Source: Gnetum montanum (lineage: Eukaryota > Streptophyta > Gnetopsida > Gnetales > Gnetaceae). From it: a DNA stretch of 64,000 bases. This document shows positions 46,026 through 59,198 of this stretch, piece by piece (within the stretch, counting starts at the first letter, position 1; the number at the start of each line of letters is the position of its first letter). The notes under the pieces were generated by a model. That model had not been told where the DNA came from. It saw only the letters and a list, made by a program, of their open reading frames with translations, and ran no database searches. The translations under genes and the position numbers were made by a program. The stretch is from the NCBI GenBank assembly GCA_015680685.1, contig MNCI01003613.1, positions 1,008,925 to 1,072,924 of the forward strand, in the 5' to 3' direction.

Positions 46026-47619
46026 AGAGACTTTGGGATGACATTTTCAATTTTCAAAGCAAACATCTCTTGATTTACCTCAACCAGGACATCCTTCATA
46101 ACCTTTATTCAAATAATCAGGTCATCAACCATAGAAGCTTTTTATTGTACCACTTTAAAGGATTAAAAAAGGTCCTTATGAAGATTCAACATATGGTCCA
46201 ACATACCTTCTAGGATAGAGACCTTGGCCTCTCTGTCTTTCACCTAGTGCTAAGAGTGGAGATCCATCTTATCCTATAGCAAGTTCATTTCTTTAAAGAT
46301 ATAATAGATCACATACATACTCTTTGGCCTAGGTTTGGTTAAGGCCTCATCCACAACCTTATCCTGCATCCAAAGATTTTGAAACCTCACCTCATCTTGG
46401 CCAAGTTATTCCTTGACCTTTGGGCTAGCATGGTCCTCTCCCATCTAGCCCGGTTTGCCTAACTTCATCATAACAAAAGGAATCTTCCACAAGGTCATCC
46501 ACAAAAAAAAAATGAGTGGCTAGAAGAAGTTGAAAATGGAAAACTCACAAACCAAAATCCCTCTATACTCCTATATCAAGAAAGTTTTAACTAACAAAAA
46601 CTATGAGGCTTTGATACTATCTATAATAATATTATCCTTGACACATTTTTCAACAATCCAAGAGACCCTTAAAGATATTCAAAATTAGAACAAAACTCAA
46701 GAAAAATATGCCTTAGTAATCAAGAATCCTAAAATACATGCCAACAAACAACCCATTAGTATTAGCATGTAACTTGTGTGATTTTTGTCATATTCAAACG
46801 CATAAAACTAGCAAAATTTAGATAGCGCTCTCTTGCTTCACTCACATGGACATCATAGGGACTACCAACTAAACCCTCTAGATTAATCATCATGTGTTGG
46901 TAGTTGGTGTTGCACTCTTACAAGCACATGCAACATTCCATAGCATGTTACATGACATACTTGATTTAAACCCCAACAAAGAGTTGCACTACACAACCCT
47001 TCTAAGAAAGATCCTACCAAGTGGAGTAATGAGAAAAGTTATAGTCTTCTCTTACTAATGCATGGAACTACCATGCTAGTATGGTTCCAAAGACATAAAG
47101 AGTAGAGGTCTTCTTACACCCCCATAGGCCCCAAAATATGGAAGCAATATCAAGCCACCATCATCCCTAATACCTCTCTCACAATGCTTCCTGACTTAGC
47201 ATAAGTGATAACCTTGAAGCATAGCCTAGCTATTACATTAGGCTACTACACCAAAATCGAACAATTTGATCAATTCTAGGAAAGTAACTCATGCTACTTA
47301 AAGTCTAATTTAAAGAACCTTAGGTTTTTTAAGGTCCAACTACCAAGGACTATGACCTTAAAGCTCATTATTGAACTCAGTCATCTTCCAAATATTTAGA
47401 CTTGTCATAGGTCAATGATGTGAGGATCCCTTTTCAACCCATCTTGAATTCTAGCTAATAGCACCTCATCACACTAGACATGTGATTTTTTTGGCCCTAT
47501 GATAGAGAAGAGCTAGAAGGTGGATTAAGGATGGTGACTCAAGGCATCCATTATAACATTTTTCTTTCCCAAACAATAAGTTAACTACAAGTCAAATTCA
47601 CAGATCATGACCAATCATC
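46026..47619. other. Unassigned repeat-like sequence
   Basis: No gene recognised. Minus-strand frames here are interrupted and do not match integrase clearly, although the position downstream of the pol relic at 47620-48850 is where integrase would be expected. Confidence 0.3.
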
Positions 47620-48850
47620 ATGGTTATTTGGGCCTTAGCTTAGTTTGGTTAAGTAGATAGCTAGTAGCCAAATTATCAGTATTCACATGAACACAACTTC
47701 AATGAAGGTAATTCCTCCATGATCTCAAGTAATGGACATTGAGAAATGTTTTCTTTTCTTGGATAGGTCATCTCTACTTTACTTAATTTAGCTTTCTAGA
47801 CTCATAGGTGATAAGATGATCCTCCTTTAGCAATATCGCATTGATTGCATCCTTGCTAGCATTGGTATGGACCTGAAAATGTTTTCAAAATTTTGGCAAA
47901 GATAATATAATATGGAAGGTTAAGGAATCTTTGATTTTATTAAAGGCTAATTGATAGTTTGAACCTCAATTTCATGAGACTACTTTCTTCTATAAGTTTG
48001 TAAGAGGAGCAGCAACACTAAAGAAATTTTTGATAAATCTATGATAGAAGCTAGCTAATCTCATAAACTATTAAATCTCATGAACATTAGTAGTAGCAAG
48101 CCACTAGGATACAACCTTCACTTTCTTTTAATTCAATTTAATTTATCCATGTCTTATAAGGTGTCCTAGAAATTTTAGCTTTATATAGCATAATTTGTTC
48201 TTTTCTTTCTTATTGTACAATTGATTTTCCTATAGTTTCTTGAGGATTAGCTATAGGTGGAGAGCATGCTCCTCCATGATCCTGCTATATACCTAGATAT
48301 CATCAAGATAGAAGACTACAAAATTACTAAGAAATTATCAAAATATCTCATTGATGAGAGTACAAAAATTGACTGGTGCATTACAAAGCCTAAAGGGCAT
48401 CATGGTCCATTCATATGATCCATATCTAGTCACACATGTAGTTTTCTCCTCATCATCCTTTGCAATGTGGACCTGATAATACCCTTGGAAAAGGTCAAGC
48501 CAAGTAAAATAATGTGCCCATGCTAGTTGATCAAAAAATTCAAAGATGAGTAGCACTAGATACTTATTCTTAATAGTGTTCTTATTTAATAGCTTATAGT
48601 CCCAATAGAGATAAGAAGTCGCATCCTCCTTGGTGACAAACAACATAGGTGCACAATAAGGGGATTTTGAGGAACGAATGTACTTGATGGAAATTAGACT
48701 CTAAAGTTGTCTCTTCAGCTCTTTCAACAATATCTCCATTAGTTGCTATGGTCTTTGAATAGATGGATTAGGTTCCAACAACAACTCTAGCTTATGATCT
48801 ACCATCCTCCATGGTGTTAGAGTTCCCACTAGTTCTAGCGGTATCACACC
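47620..48850 (-). pseudogene. Chromovirus-like Ty3/gypsy RT-RNase H relic
   Basis: Minus-strand frame, open over 48646-48338. RT motifs in order: LLNKNTIKNKYLVLLIFEFF, QGYYQVHIAKDD, RYGSYEWTMMPF and LCNAP. Then at about 48320-48295 FYLDDI, the YXDD active site region, followed by MEEHALHL and KFLGHLI. RNase H-like sequence follows toward 47640, with VHTNASKDAINAILL around 47870-47830. The KNKYP-type motif and the spacing suggest a chromovirus. Several stops and no intact integrase; a relic. Confidence 0.7.
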
Positions 48851-50651
48851 ATAGAAATAGTCTATTACCTTAGCTATCCATGGATCAATGCATGTCTAAG
48901 GTTCACTAGTATCTATAGGAATATTAGTTTTCACAGCCAAGGGAAATTTTTATGTGGGTTCTCTAGCCAAATGTTTCATCATCATTGGAAAAATAATTTA
49001 TGGGCTAAACCTCTCAGCCTTTGCTATTTATGTCTAGCGAGTCAAAATTAGATAATGCAAGCTCTTATGAAATATAAAAATAAAACTTAAATGTGGAATG
49101 GTAAAAAAATTTTCTTTACATAAGAAATGCTATCTCAAATAGACATCAAAGAAATCCATATCCAAAATTAAGAAAATAAGAGATTTGATGCGCTAGCCAA
49201 AATTTAATGCTAGATTACCTTCATTGTAGACATGTCACCTTGTCTATGACTAATCCATGAACTATATGCATCAAGAAATGATCTAAAATTAAAAAAGACT
49301 CAAGAAAATAAATATTTAGATTAAAATCTTGTTAAAACGCTATACTTATGATTGTCACTCATAAGTAAAATTATAAATTTTTATCCTAACTTCTAATCCC
49401 TAGTTCAAGAGTGCAAATTAAGTGGATAAATCAAATTAAAATCATAAAATGCTAGTCTAGATTATGAAGATTAAAAGAAATACTTCACCTAAATTGTGAC
49501 TTTACCTTGCTATTTCCATGATGCAACAACCTCAATAGCCCAACAATAGACTCTAATGATTTAAGTTTCCACAAGGCCTAACAAATACTTACTTTGGAAT
49601 TTATCAAAGGAAAAATTTAGAGATTGACTTTAACTTGACATCAGTTTTTCTTGGGTATTAGATCTCCTCATTGGGTATTAAGCTTTTTAATTTATACTGG
49701 AGGAGCTTCCATTACAATTGGAAAAATATCTACATTTAGATGTATCGTTATTCATCAAAGAACTCAATGAAGATTTATTAAATCATATCAAACTTTATCA
49801 AGGTGGATATGTCCCTTGATAGCCAATTTGTATCACTCCTGTGGTGCAAACCAATATCCTTATTCAATGGTAAGGCATTTTCTTCTTTAGTTGAACAATA
49901 TGAATGTTCATTGGGATGGCTATGGAAATTGATATGAATTCGATTGATCTGAGTTGATTTGGCAATGTATATTAATGTTATTTTCTTGAGAATATATTGA
50001 AATTCTTGATTCTAATTGATATCCTTATTGATTTCCATAGATCCTATGACATCTTGCAATAATAGGGACATAACAAAGAAATTACTTCATATCACTGAAC
50101 ATTGATGAAATTGATGCAATTGATATGATTAAACATAAAAAAAATAAGGTAAGCTTTTCATCATAAAAATTGGGCAATTGGGGATTTATAATAGCCCCCT
50201 ACAAGCCTTTGGCCAATGCCTAGCCAACAAAGATGATGTAACATGGAAGAAAAATAAATATATAACTAAACATGTCAAAATCTTAATCTTTCAATGCATA
50301 CCCAACCTTTATAAGCTGAAGAGTAACTAAGTGGAGCTCCATAAGGTAAAATTTTTTCATTAATACAATAATAATCAAACAAAGCTTCTACATGAAACAT
50401 TCACCATTTTCATATATTGAATTTTCTACTAACAAGAAAATGGAATAATACTATTCACAAGTTCATCAAAATATTCATATACACTATCAAATTTAAGACA
50501 TTAAACTTCCTATTCTTCATTCTAGTTTTGCAAGAAGAAAATAATTACACAATACAGAAAATATATATATAACTTGTCCATACTAACTAATAATGGCTCA
50601 ATGACCATAAACAACAAAGATAAAATAAATCTTAATATGAAATTCAAGTCT
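48851..50651. other. AT-rich sequence without a supported gene
   Basis: The first few hundred bases could be the decayed N-terminal part of the neighbouring pol (minus strand), but no motif is clear. The rest is AT-rich with no recognisable feature. Confidence 0.35.
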
Positions 50652-51713
50652 CTAATTATTCTCCTTGAAATGGAAGGATTTGATCCTCTCATTGTCATCT
50701 CTAATTTGAGCATGAACATTCTTCTTGATGTCTTCTACCCTCCCATTCATGGCAATGAGAGTGGAGTTGACCTTCTCTAGTATGATCAAAATCTTTCTTT
50801 GTGTGGATCTAACCTCTTGTAGTTAGGATTGTTCCTCTTTGAATTCATGAACTTCACTAGATTCTAGTGCCAATGAAGAGCTTAGGTCCCCGAATTCTTT
50901 GATGAAGGGATCAATCTTAGTATAAAAATTTAGGAATTGGGCAAAGGTATCCTTCTTAAGCACTATACAATGTACCTTTATCCCCATTTGAGGCTCTGCT
51001 ACTCCCAACTTTTGTAGAATGGTTGAAATAAGAAATGGGAAGTAAAGTTTAAGTGCATCATCATTATAATGCTACACCATGTACTTGATCAAAAGATAGG
51101 AAAAATTTGCTTCCTCTTCAACCTTTAGAGCCTTCATCACTTGGAAAGATGGACTGAAAACATATGTAGTCTGTGTGGATGACAAGACACTTGTGATAAT
51201 CATCCTTTCCATCACAAGATGCTCTATCCACAAGTTCATGAAATTTATTCCCTATGTCTATATCCTATTGAAGTCAGATTCACCAATAAATTGATGGAAG
51301 AGATCGTGTTTCTCTTCTATGTTGGACTTTGAATTGAAGATGTTCTCTCCTAGGGCTAGTAGAACAAACCACTCCTAGAACCTTAGTGTTGTTATTTTTA
51401 CTTGCATTTTTTTCATTGAGAGAATGAAGTAGCATTTTGAGGCATCTACCTTTGTCAAATGTAGCTTCAAATTCTAGTAAGATTCTAGGACTTCCTATTG
51501 GTATAAGTAATTAATAGAGGATCAAATGAAAGTCCCACACCCAATTATTTTGAGCTACTACTTTATAGCCACATCTGTGTGGTTGACCCACTTAGTGTAT
51601 TCCACCTCATGGTGCTAGGAGGAAATCTTCAATCATTCATTCCTAGGGGCCTAAAAAATGACATGAAAGTTGAGCATGCATAAATTATCAATAATTTCCT
51701 CATTAAACCCCAT
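50652..51713 (-). pseudogene. Decayed 354-codon frame, unknown product
   Basis: Reading the minus strand from ATG 51711-51713 gives 354 codons to TAG 50652-50654 in one phase, with no net frameshift. It contains 13 internal stops: 10 TAG, 2 TGA and 1 TAA. The amino-acid composition between stops is protein-like. The C-terminal third is open for 61 codons (KLGVAEPQMGIKVHCIVLKK and onward), then a heptad-like tail (RKILIILEKVNSTLIAMNG). No family recognised. It could be a gag-like or accessory frame of a retrotransposon. The TAG bias with frame retention suggests decay by C-to-T change at CAG and its complement, not indels. Confidence 0.5.
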
Positions 51714-53692
51714 GCTTACCTTTGCTTTCTACTCTATAGTAAATGACTCAAGCATTTATATTACCCCTGGTATGTGAAAACCATGGAAAAAAGAACAAAA
51801 ATATCAATTTTTAACCTTAGATCATGAGAATAACCTTAACTAGTAGGATATGCATATTAGGCATAAGGAGTATAGTTCTTTGCATGGCATGGATCTCCTC
51901 TAGTTAGCCATGGTTCCTTGACAGTGGGCCAAGAAGCACTGGTGAAGAAATGATTAGAGAAATGACTAGAGAGATGAAAGTTCAATGACCTTAATTTCTT
52001 AAGATGGGAGCATGTAACTATAATAAAGGGTTTTTTGAGAGGAATAATAATCATTCCCATGGATGGTGGCTTTATAATAAAGCCACCATATTACTATTTA
52101 CTTTTATTTTTTTTCATGTTTTTATTATATCAATTTTTATCACTAAATTGATATTATTCAATAAAATTTGGATTGAACTATGTCATAGAATTGACATAAA
52201 TCAATATCTATAGCCAAAAGGCTTCTAGGATATCAAATTTTATCATAATCACATTGTTAAAACATGAGATATTTAGGAAAATTTTATCTTTTTTGATCCA
52301 TATCAATCCAATCAATATTAATCAATATCATTGCATATTAACATAAAAATTTGAAATGACAAAATTAATAAATGTATTGATACCTTGAACTATGTTTCTA
52401 TACTTGTTGATTTGGGTCATGCTTATCAATATATTTCAATTTTATTTATCACTAGACATTGAGATCACGATGTCTCTCAATATGGCTTGACTATTAAAAA
52501 GTTTACTTTCCTTAGTATATCTATAGACATTGATGTCACAATGTTCTTTTATAAAATAATTTTATTAATTGTTACTCATTGCAGCCTTCGATATAAATGA
52601 ATAGTATGAAAATAAATTTATTTTTTTATATAGTTATAGAATTTACTTCTTTTTTCACTTATTTTTATTTCTTATTATTAGGATAGAAATCCACATATAA
52701 TTCAATTAGGAAGTAGTTGGGATTAGTTGGGCTTAACTTCTCTTCATAAGGTTTGTTTCATTTATTGGAAGGATGTCTTACAATCTCTAGGGTTCCACTT
52801 TTCCTAAGTTTTAAGGATCCGAGATGTAGTTCTTACAACAAACTTATTCCCTAACTTCCTCTTGGATTAGCTTCCATAGTGGTTATACCCTACTATACTA
52901 TTCAACATGGTGTTGGTTACCCCCACTTCTAATTAATCTAGGATATGTCCAAAGCATAGATTAATTAGTTAAATGATTATTAATGAAATTTAGATTAGGA
53001 CTTGCTAGGAGAATAGACTCAAAGCAAAAATGACATGGATTTTATGTATTCTCCTCTATGTATGAGATACTGGTAAGATTTGATCTTTCAATTATTAGGA
53101 TCCATAATCCATTGCCATAGTAGGGATATCAACCACTAACTCCTATGGAAGGCATATTAAAAATAATTGAAGGATCAAAGAGTCTTAATTACTAGTGGAC
53201 ATAATAGGTGAAAACCTAAGAGAAAATTGAAGGGATGGTGCTGAAATTGAAAAAGTAAAATAAGAATTGTAAATATGTAGGAAAGTTTAATAAACAATAG
53301 TTGTTAAGATGTGAAGTAGCTAGCTACATAAAATAAATGGTCAAGAATGATGGTATGTAGTAAAATAAATCCTTGGATAATTCAACCTACCTTGTTCAGT
53401 GTCATATCCTAGCTTAATGGTGATGGCATAAAAAACTATTATGAGGGATCGTTACTCCACCCATACGTACTCTACTTACAAAAGAGGGGGCATGTTGGAT
53501 GCTTTGGATTGTGAGCTATGAGCATTGCCTAGCTATAAGGTTCTTGTGGGAGTATGGCTCTACTCATGGTTGAAGGTTCTTGTAGGATCATCTTTTAAAT
53601 AGCAGTAACCTTTTTTTTACATTTATAAAAATAATCTAGTAGGCCTTCTTCAATCATGAGGTTCTTGTCAGAGCCAAATTTAGTTTGTATTT
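51714..53692. other. AT-rich intergenic sequence
   Basis: No gene, RNA or element recognised. Confidence 0.4.
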
Positions 53693-54000
53693 NNNNNNNN
53701 NNNNNNNNNNNNNNNNNNNNNNNNNNNNNNNNNNNNNNNNNNNNNNNNNNNNNNNNNNNNNNNNNNNNNNNNNNNNNNNNNNNNNNNNNNNNNNNNNNNN
53801 NNNNNNNNNNNNNNNNNNNNNNNNNNNNNNNNNNNNNNNNNNNNNNNNNNNNNNNNNNNNNNNNNNNNNNNNNNNNNNNNNNNNNNNNNNNNNNNNNNNN
53901 NNNNNNNNNNNNNNNNNNNNNNNNNNNNNNNNNNNNNNNNNNNNNNNNNNNNNNNNNNNNNNNNNNNNNNNNNNNNNNNNNNNNNNNNNNNNNNNNNNNN
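53693..54000. other. Assembly gap, 308 N
   Basis: Run of N. Any reading frame drawn across it is meaningless. Confidence 0.99.
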
Positions 54001-56680
54001 CCTTCTACCTTAAATCTCAGACATGATGCTAATGAATGCTTTATAGTCCTAACTAATAATATAATTGCCTAGTATCCTCTATATTTTTCAAGGTAAAAGT
54101 TATAGATTGTTGGCTATTTAATTATTTTTACAATATTAAGTAAGACATTTGTTTGAGATTACTTTTCATAGACTAAACTTCTACTTGACCATTGTCATTA
54201 CCTGTATCATTCCTAGGGTAAGTTAGATCACTTAACTTTACTAACTCATCCTTTCTCAGTTCCTCTATTTGGTGTTGATGGTAATGCTTAAGTCTTTGGC
54301 CATTTACTATAAGTGATAAGTCTTCAATAGGTGTAATTAGAACACTTTTGTTAGTATGCTAATGTAATACTCTATATGGGCCTCTCCACTGTGTTGTTAG
54401 TTTTTCGAGAAATTTATGTAATCACATGTTATATAATAGGACTTTATCACTTGTTGAGAAATGTTTCTTGAATATATTTTTATCATGCATATACTTCATT
54501 TACTTCTTAATTATTTTTTTCTTACCAAGTGGATGCATATGTATTTCATTAAGTTCATGTATTTGAGTCATTTTAATGTCTTGGTTTGTTTCCTCATCGA
54601 AATTTAACTATTATGCTAATCTTAAAGATTGGTATTTTATCTCCACAAGTAATAAACATTATATTCTATTAACCAATTGATAAGGTGAATATCCTAACTT
54701 TGGTTTATACATAATCCTATAAGCCCAAAGCACATCTTGTAATTTTTTTGATTAATCTTTCTTCTTAGCACATATGGTTTTTGTTAAGATCTTTAGGATG
54801 ATTCTATTTGCATTTTCAACTTGAACATTAATTTGAGAATGGAGGCAGTAGCTATCTTTTGTTGAATTCCAAAAGACTTAACGAATTTCTCCATTATTTT
54901 ATTGACAAAGTGAGTTTCTTAATTACTAATGATTGCTCATGGGATTCCAAATCATGTTAGAATATGTTCTCTTAGAAAAGGTACAACCACTTTAACATCA
55001 TTTGTTCAAGTAGCTTTAGCTTCTACCCATTTAGTAACATAGTGGATACAAACCAAAATATATTGACATCCACTGGAAAGTGGGAATGGTCTTAAGAAGT
55101 CTATACCCCATACATTAAAAGGTTCTGTTATTAATATGGGATTAAGTGACATCTCTTGTCTTTTTATCATTGCCCATAACCTTTGACATTTATCACATCC
55201 TTGGACATATTTATAAGCATCTCTAACTATAGTGGGCCAATAAAATCCACTCTGTAATATTTTTATACTGATTCTTTGATGTCAAAATGTCCACCTCCAA
55301 GGTCATCATGATATAGGTGTAAGATTTCTTATTACTCTTCATTTGCTATGCATCTTCTTGCTATGTTTTCCTTACATATTCTATAAAGGTATGGTTTATT
55401 CTAAATTTACTTGAACATGGTTCTTAGAAAAGACTTCTTCTTCTCTTTACTCCATTGAGTTGGTGTTTTAATTGTAGCAAGCTAGTTTGCTATGTCTGCA
55501 AACCAAGGGTCCTGATTTATTAAAAAGAGTTGTTCATTAGGGAATTTGTCATTAAACACTTCCTTTACTCTATTTTCCTCCTTAGTCTCTATTTTAGAAA
55601 GATTATCTACCATAACATTTTCCCTACCTCTCTTATCTAAAATATCAAGATCAAATTTTTAGAGTAGAAGGAACCACCTCATTATCATAGCATTTTCTAT
55701 TTTTTTATTTACTAGAAATTTATTGGTTGAATGATCAATGTAAACTCTAGTTTTATATCTTATTAAATAATCTCTCAATTCATCCAAAGCATATACAATG
55801 GCCAAGAGTTCTTTTCAATAATTGTATAATTTACTTAGGCTTGATTTAGACTTTTAGAAACATCATAAATTACCCTTGATTTATTGTCTATGTTTTGTTT
55901 CAAGATTGCTCCTATGATTGTGTTACTAGCATCACACATTAGATCAAAAGGAAAATCCCAATTAGGTGCATTTAGTATAGGGGTAGTGGTTACTCTCTTC
56001 TTGAGTTCAAAGAGTGCTTCTTAGTAATCATCAATCCATGTAAAGGAAGTATCTTATCCTATAGTATGTAGAGAGGATTGCATATTTTTGAAAATTCTTT
56101 AATGAATCATCTATAATACCTAGTATGTCCTAAGAAGGATCNGTCTTTAATGAATCATCTATAATACCTAGTATTTCCTAAGAAGGATCAAAGAGTCTTT
56201 AGGTTTGTTGAAGCTGAAAGTGTAGAGATTACTTTTACCTTTTCCTCATCCATTCTTATTCCTTCCTTAGAAATTACATGTCCTAAAACTGCACCACTTT
56301 TTACCATTAAATGAATCTTGTCCGAACTTAATTTTAAATTTTTATCAATAAATCTGTCCAAGACACATTCTAAGTGATTTAATGTTTGTTCATAAATATT
56401 CCCATATACTAAAATTTTATCCATAAATACTTCTACATATTCTTCTAGCATATTGGAAAAAACTGATATCATAGCCCTTTGGAAGGTATCAAGTGCATTA
56501 CAAAGAGCAAAAGGCATTCCTCTATAGGTGAAGGTTCCATATGGGCATGTAAAGGTTGTTTTATGCTGATCTTTTGGTGTAATAGTTACTTGATTATAAC
56601 GACTAAACCCATTCAAAAAGCAATAATATTTATGCTCTTCTAGTCTATCCAAAATTTGTTCTATATATGGTAGGGAAAAA
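54001..56680 (-). pseudogene. Athila-type Ty3/gypsy RT to integrase relic
   Basis: Minus strand. The RT section 56652-56188 is open for 154 codons: LEEHKYYCFLNGFSRYNQ, HKTTFTCPYGTFTYRGMPFA, LCNALDTFQRAM, then the active-site region EVFMDKILVYGN, where K replaces the second catalytic D. RNase H follows at about 56050-55650. The integrase zinc region and core start GFYWPTI, CDKCQRLW, PFNVWGIDFL and YVTKWVEA (about 55255-55020). The wording NPILITEPFNVWGIDF is typical of Athila elements. It is truncated at 56680, exactly where the LTR-like copy 3 begins, and no continuation is found on the far side of that copy. Confidence 0.8.
56096..56190. other. Short direct duplication around a single N
   Basis: The stretch ending at 56141 (TTTAATGAATCATCTATAAT and onward to AAGAAGGATC) recurs right after the N at 56142. 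As at 22311, this looks like an unresolved contig overlap. It separates the RT and RNase H parts of the relic. Confidence 0.75.
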
Positions 56681-57820
56681 TGACCTTTTGGTATGTCAAA
56701 ACTTTAAGAAACATGGAGAACAAGGATGTGGTTATTGGAAAAGAACTTGGATTTAGACAAAAGGGGAGCTTAAAGAAGAAGGACATCTACAAAATCTCAA
56801 GAAAGCATGTCAAAATTCAAGGTGGATGGACATGGAATGAGGACCTCAAAGCTGAATTCCAATGATTAAAAGGAAACCTTAGTATTGAAGAACTTATTGA
56901 ATGAAGACATCCTGGCTGAGTTAAAGGTTGCTCAAAAGAATATGTCTCTCGAAAATAGTAAATGTCTACTATCAAGAAAAGATGTCTCCCTAATGATGAA
57001 GACATCTTGGCCAAGTTGAAAGTTGCTTAGAAAAAGATGTCTCTCAGAAATAGTAGACATTTTCCTTGTGAAGAAGACATCTTCATGAAGATGTCTCCTC
57101 AAAAAGGTCTCTTCCAAATGAAAATCTGATGTAGAAAGATGTTTCAATTTTGAAGAAGACATATCCAATGACCATTAGATAGCCATTGCATGAATTCTGA
57201 GATGATTTCAGAAACATCTAGACTATAAAAAGAATTTATCCTCTTAGGAAATGTGCAACCGTTGAGAGCAAAAAAAGTATCAACATCAAGCATCTTTGTG
57301 CATATTATTCTATTGTATTTGTGTGCATCATTGTAGTATCTTTTGTATTGTTGTAAGAAATCTGTTGCATTGTACCTCAAAGTACAAGGACTAGCAAATT
57401 AGTTGCATCCTTTCCTTGTAATATTTTTTTCTCTTTTATTACCCTACAGGGTTGATGCACTTATTCTAGGAAAGCATTATCTTTGAGCTTTGTCTGAATC
57501 TTGTAGGATTGAGTGTTGCTGTAGTGCCACAACACTCTAGAGTGGAGCTCAAGTTGTAAAGGTTGTGGGATCCTGAAAACCACATTCTAAGCTTGTCAAA
57601 ACCTTGTCGGGTTGAGTCGATTCATGACGTTGAATCACTCCATAGTGGAGTTTAGAGCTATATCGGGTGTGGCACTCTTCAAACCACATTTTGAGAAGAA
57701 CAAAGTCCAAATGTGTGCAAGTGATCTAGCCTCCAAGTGTAGACTATTCAAGTTGGAAGACCACGTTAAAATTGGTTGTGATCTTTGTGGCTGAAAATTT
57801 TAAGTTGGGGAACTTATTCA
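56681..57820 (+). repeat. LTR-like repeat, copy 3 of 3
   Basis: Plus-strand copy, from TGACCTTTTGGTATGT to AACTTATTCA. It carries several GACATCTT/AGATGTCTC repeats (56990-57170) and a TATA-like CTATAAAAAG at 57224. The 3' third (57480-57780) matches the other two copies best. It cuts the Athila relic in its RT domain. No target duplication is visible. Confidence 0.5.
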
Positions 57821-57858
57821 TCCTCCCCTTCTAAGTTCAATGATCCTCATCTCCATCT

Positions 57859-58588
57859 TTGGCTAGGAATCGAGGCAAAACACCACCACCCGTCGTGGAA
57901 CTGGCACTGGCATCGAATAAGCCACCATCATCTATGATGGTAGTAGCATTTCTAGTGTTCGAGCTGCCAAGTCCTCCTGCTATGTCGTTGGCGGCTGCAA
58001 CGGCAGGCGAGGTTGCTATAATAGCAATGCCTATGAAGTCCTTGCATGCGTCCTTTGGCAAAATCTCTTTTCCTGCTCTCTCGAATTCCTACACTGGTTC
58101 TTTTCACCAAGGAGCGAGCACATGGAGCACGCGATGATGGTGGTGATGGGGGATTCGTGCAAGCAAATGGTGATGGTGTCATGTAACAACGACCACCGTC
58201 AACATCACAAAACATATCACCTTTACACCACTCACAACAACAGTAATAATAACATTGTTGTTTATGCCAATGTGGTCACTGCTGTTGCTGTTGGCGAGCC
58301 CGCATTGGTGAATACGACACCATTATTATTGGCATCAAAGCTAACGATGCAGTGCATGTGCGTGATGATCAAGAGAGGACAGTGAGCGGGTACCCACGCA
58401 GCTATGACAAGAAGGGCCACATCAGTATTGTGTGCATTTGCTGCGACAACATGTTTAGTTTAGTGGAGTTCGTGAAGCATGTTGGCATCACCAACTTCTT
58501 CCATCCTGAATACCACATCGTTATCCTTAACCCTAATTGCTCTCTACTGAAAAACTTAAAATTCATTAATAGCTGCTGCCGTAGCTAG
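57859..58588 (+). pseudogene. NINJA/AFP-family-like fragment
   Basis: The plus-strand frame ending at TAG 58588 reads RTVSGYPRSYDKKGHISIVC, then ICCDNMFSLVEFVKHVG and HPEYHIVIL. This follows the C-terminal pattern of plant NINJA/AFP proteins (G.LY.Y.K..I.IVCVCHG....EFVKHAG......HP..HI). Those proteins link JAZ or ABI5 regulators to the TOPLESS co-repressor in the nucleus. Upstream, 57859-58137 is open and Pro/Ala/Ser-rich but not recognisably NINJA, and the reading frame changes at about 58340. The conserved CHG reads CCDN. I take it as a decayed partial copy. The match is from memory of the family pattern, not an alignment. Confidence 0.5.
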
Positions 58589-59198
58589 GTCACCAGTTCA
58601 ATTCTCATTCCATGATTCTCTCCTTGATGCATGCCTGCCTTGTTTAATTTTCTTATTACACAACCTTAAGAGTAATACACATATACACATCCAAATGGTA
58701 ACATGTCTGCTAAATTTATTAACCATTTCTTTGAGCTACTCAACTGCTTCTTCCATATTGAAAGTAAGGCTCTCCTTCAGCAAACACGTCTTCTACAAGG
58801 CTATGACCAATGGGCCCATAATCGCAGCTTTGGTTTTTCATTTCTGAGGTATTCCTGCATGTCCAGTAGCTGTGCTTCATTCTATTTTACTACCTCTTTC
58901 CACTTCACCTCTTTCTCAAAGGATCCCACCAACGTGAGGCACATACTGCGCATATTCGTCATGCACATCTTGAATGTTGGCTTATAATGTATTTTATTTT
59001 TTAAGAAATATCCAGAAATTCTTGCATAAGAAATCAAATTCATCATCTATGTTTCGAAGCATCTCTTCCATGTGCAGATTAACAAAAAAAAAAAAAAAAC
59101 AGAGCTAAACCAGTCGATACAGGATCAGTCAAGCAGAGTCAATAAAATGACAAACATAGCTATTATGACATTCTTCGTAAAAATAATTGCACGGTATT
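58589..59198. other. Sequence between two gene fragments, with a plus-strand poly-A run
   Basis: Contains a 17-A run at about 59083-59099, followed by C. It could be the tail of a retroposed plus-strand transcript (for example the fragment ending at 58588), but no intervening 3' UTR can be recognised. A plus frame of 94 codons at 58703-58987 and its antisense both look partly protein-like; neither is recognised. Confidence 0.35.

Noticed and set aside
50652-51713. Reassigned TAG codon as explanation for in-phase stops
   Set aside because: TGA and TAA stops also occur, neighbouring elements show ordinary decay, and the plant nuclear context uses the standard code.
53656-54072. Open frames of 138 and 113 codons
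   Set aside because: They run through the N gap and have no real sequence.
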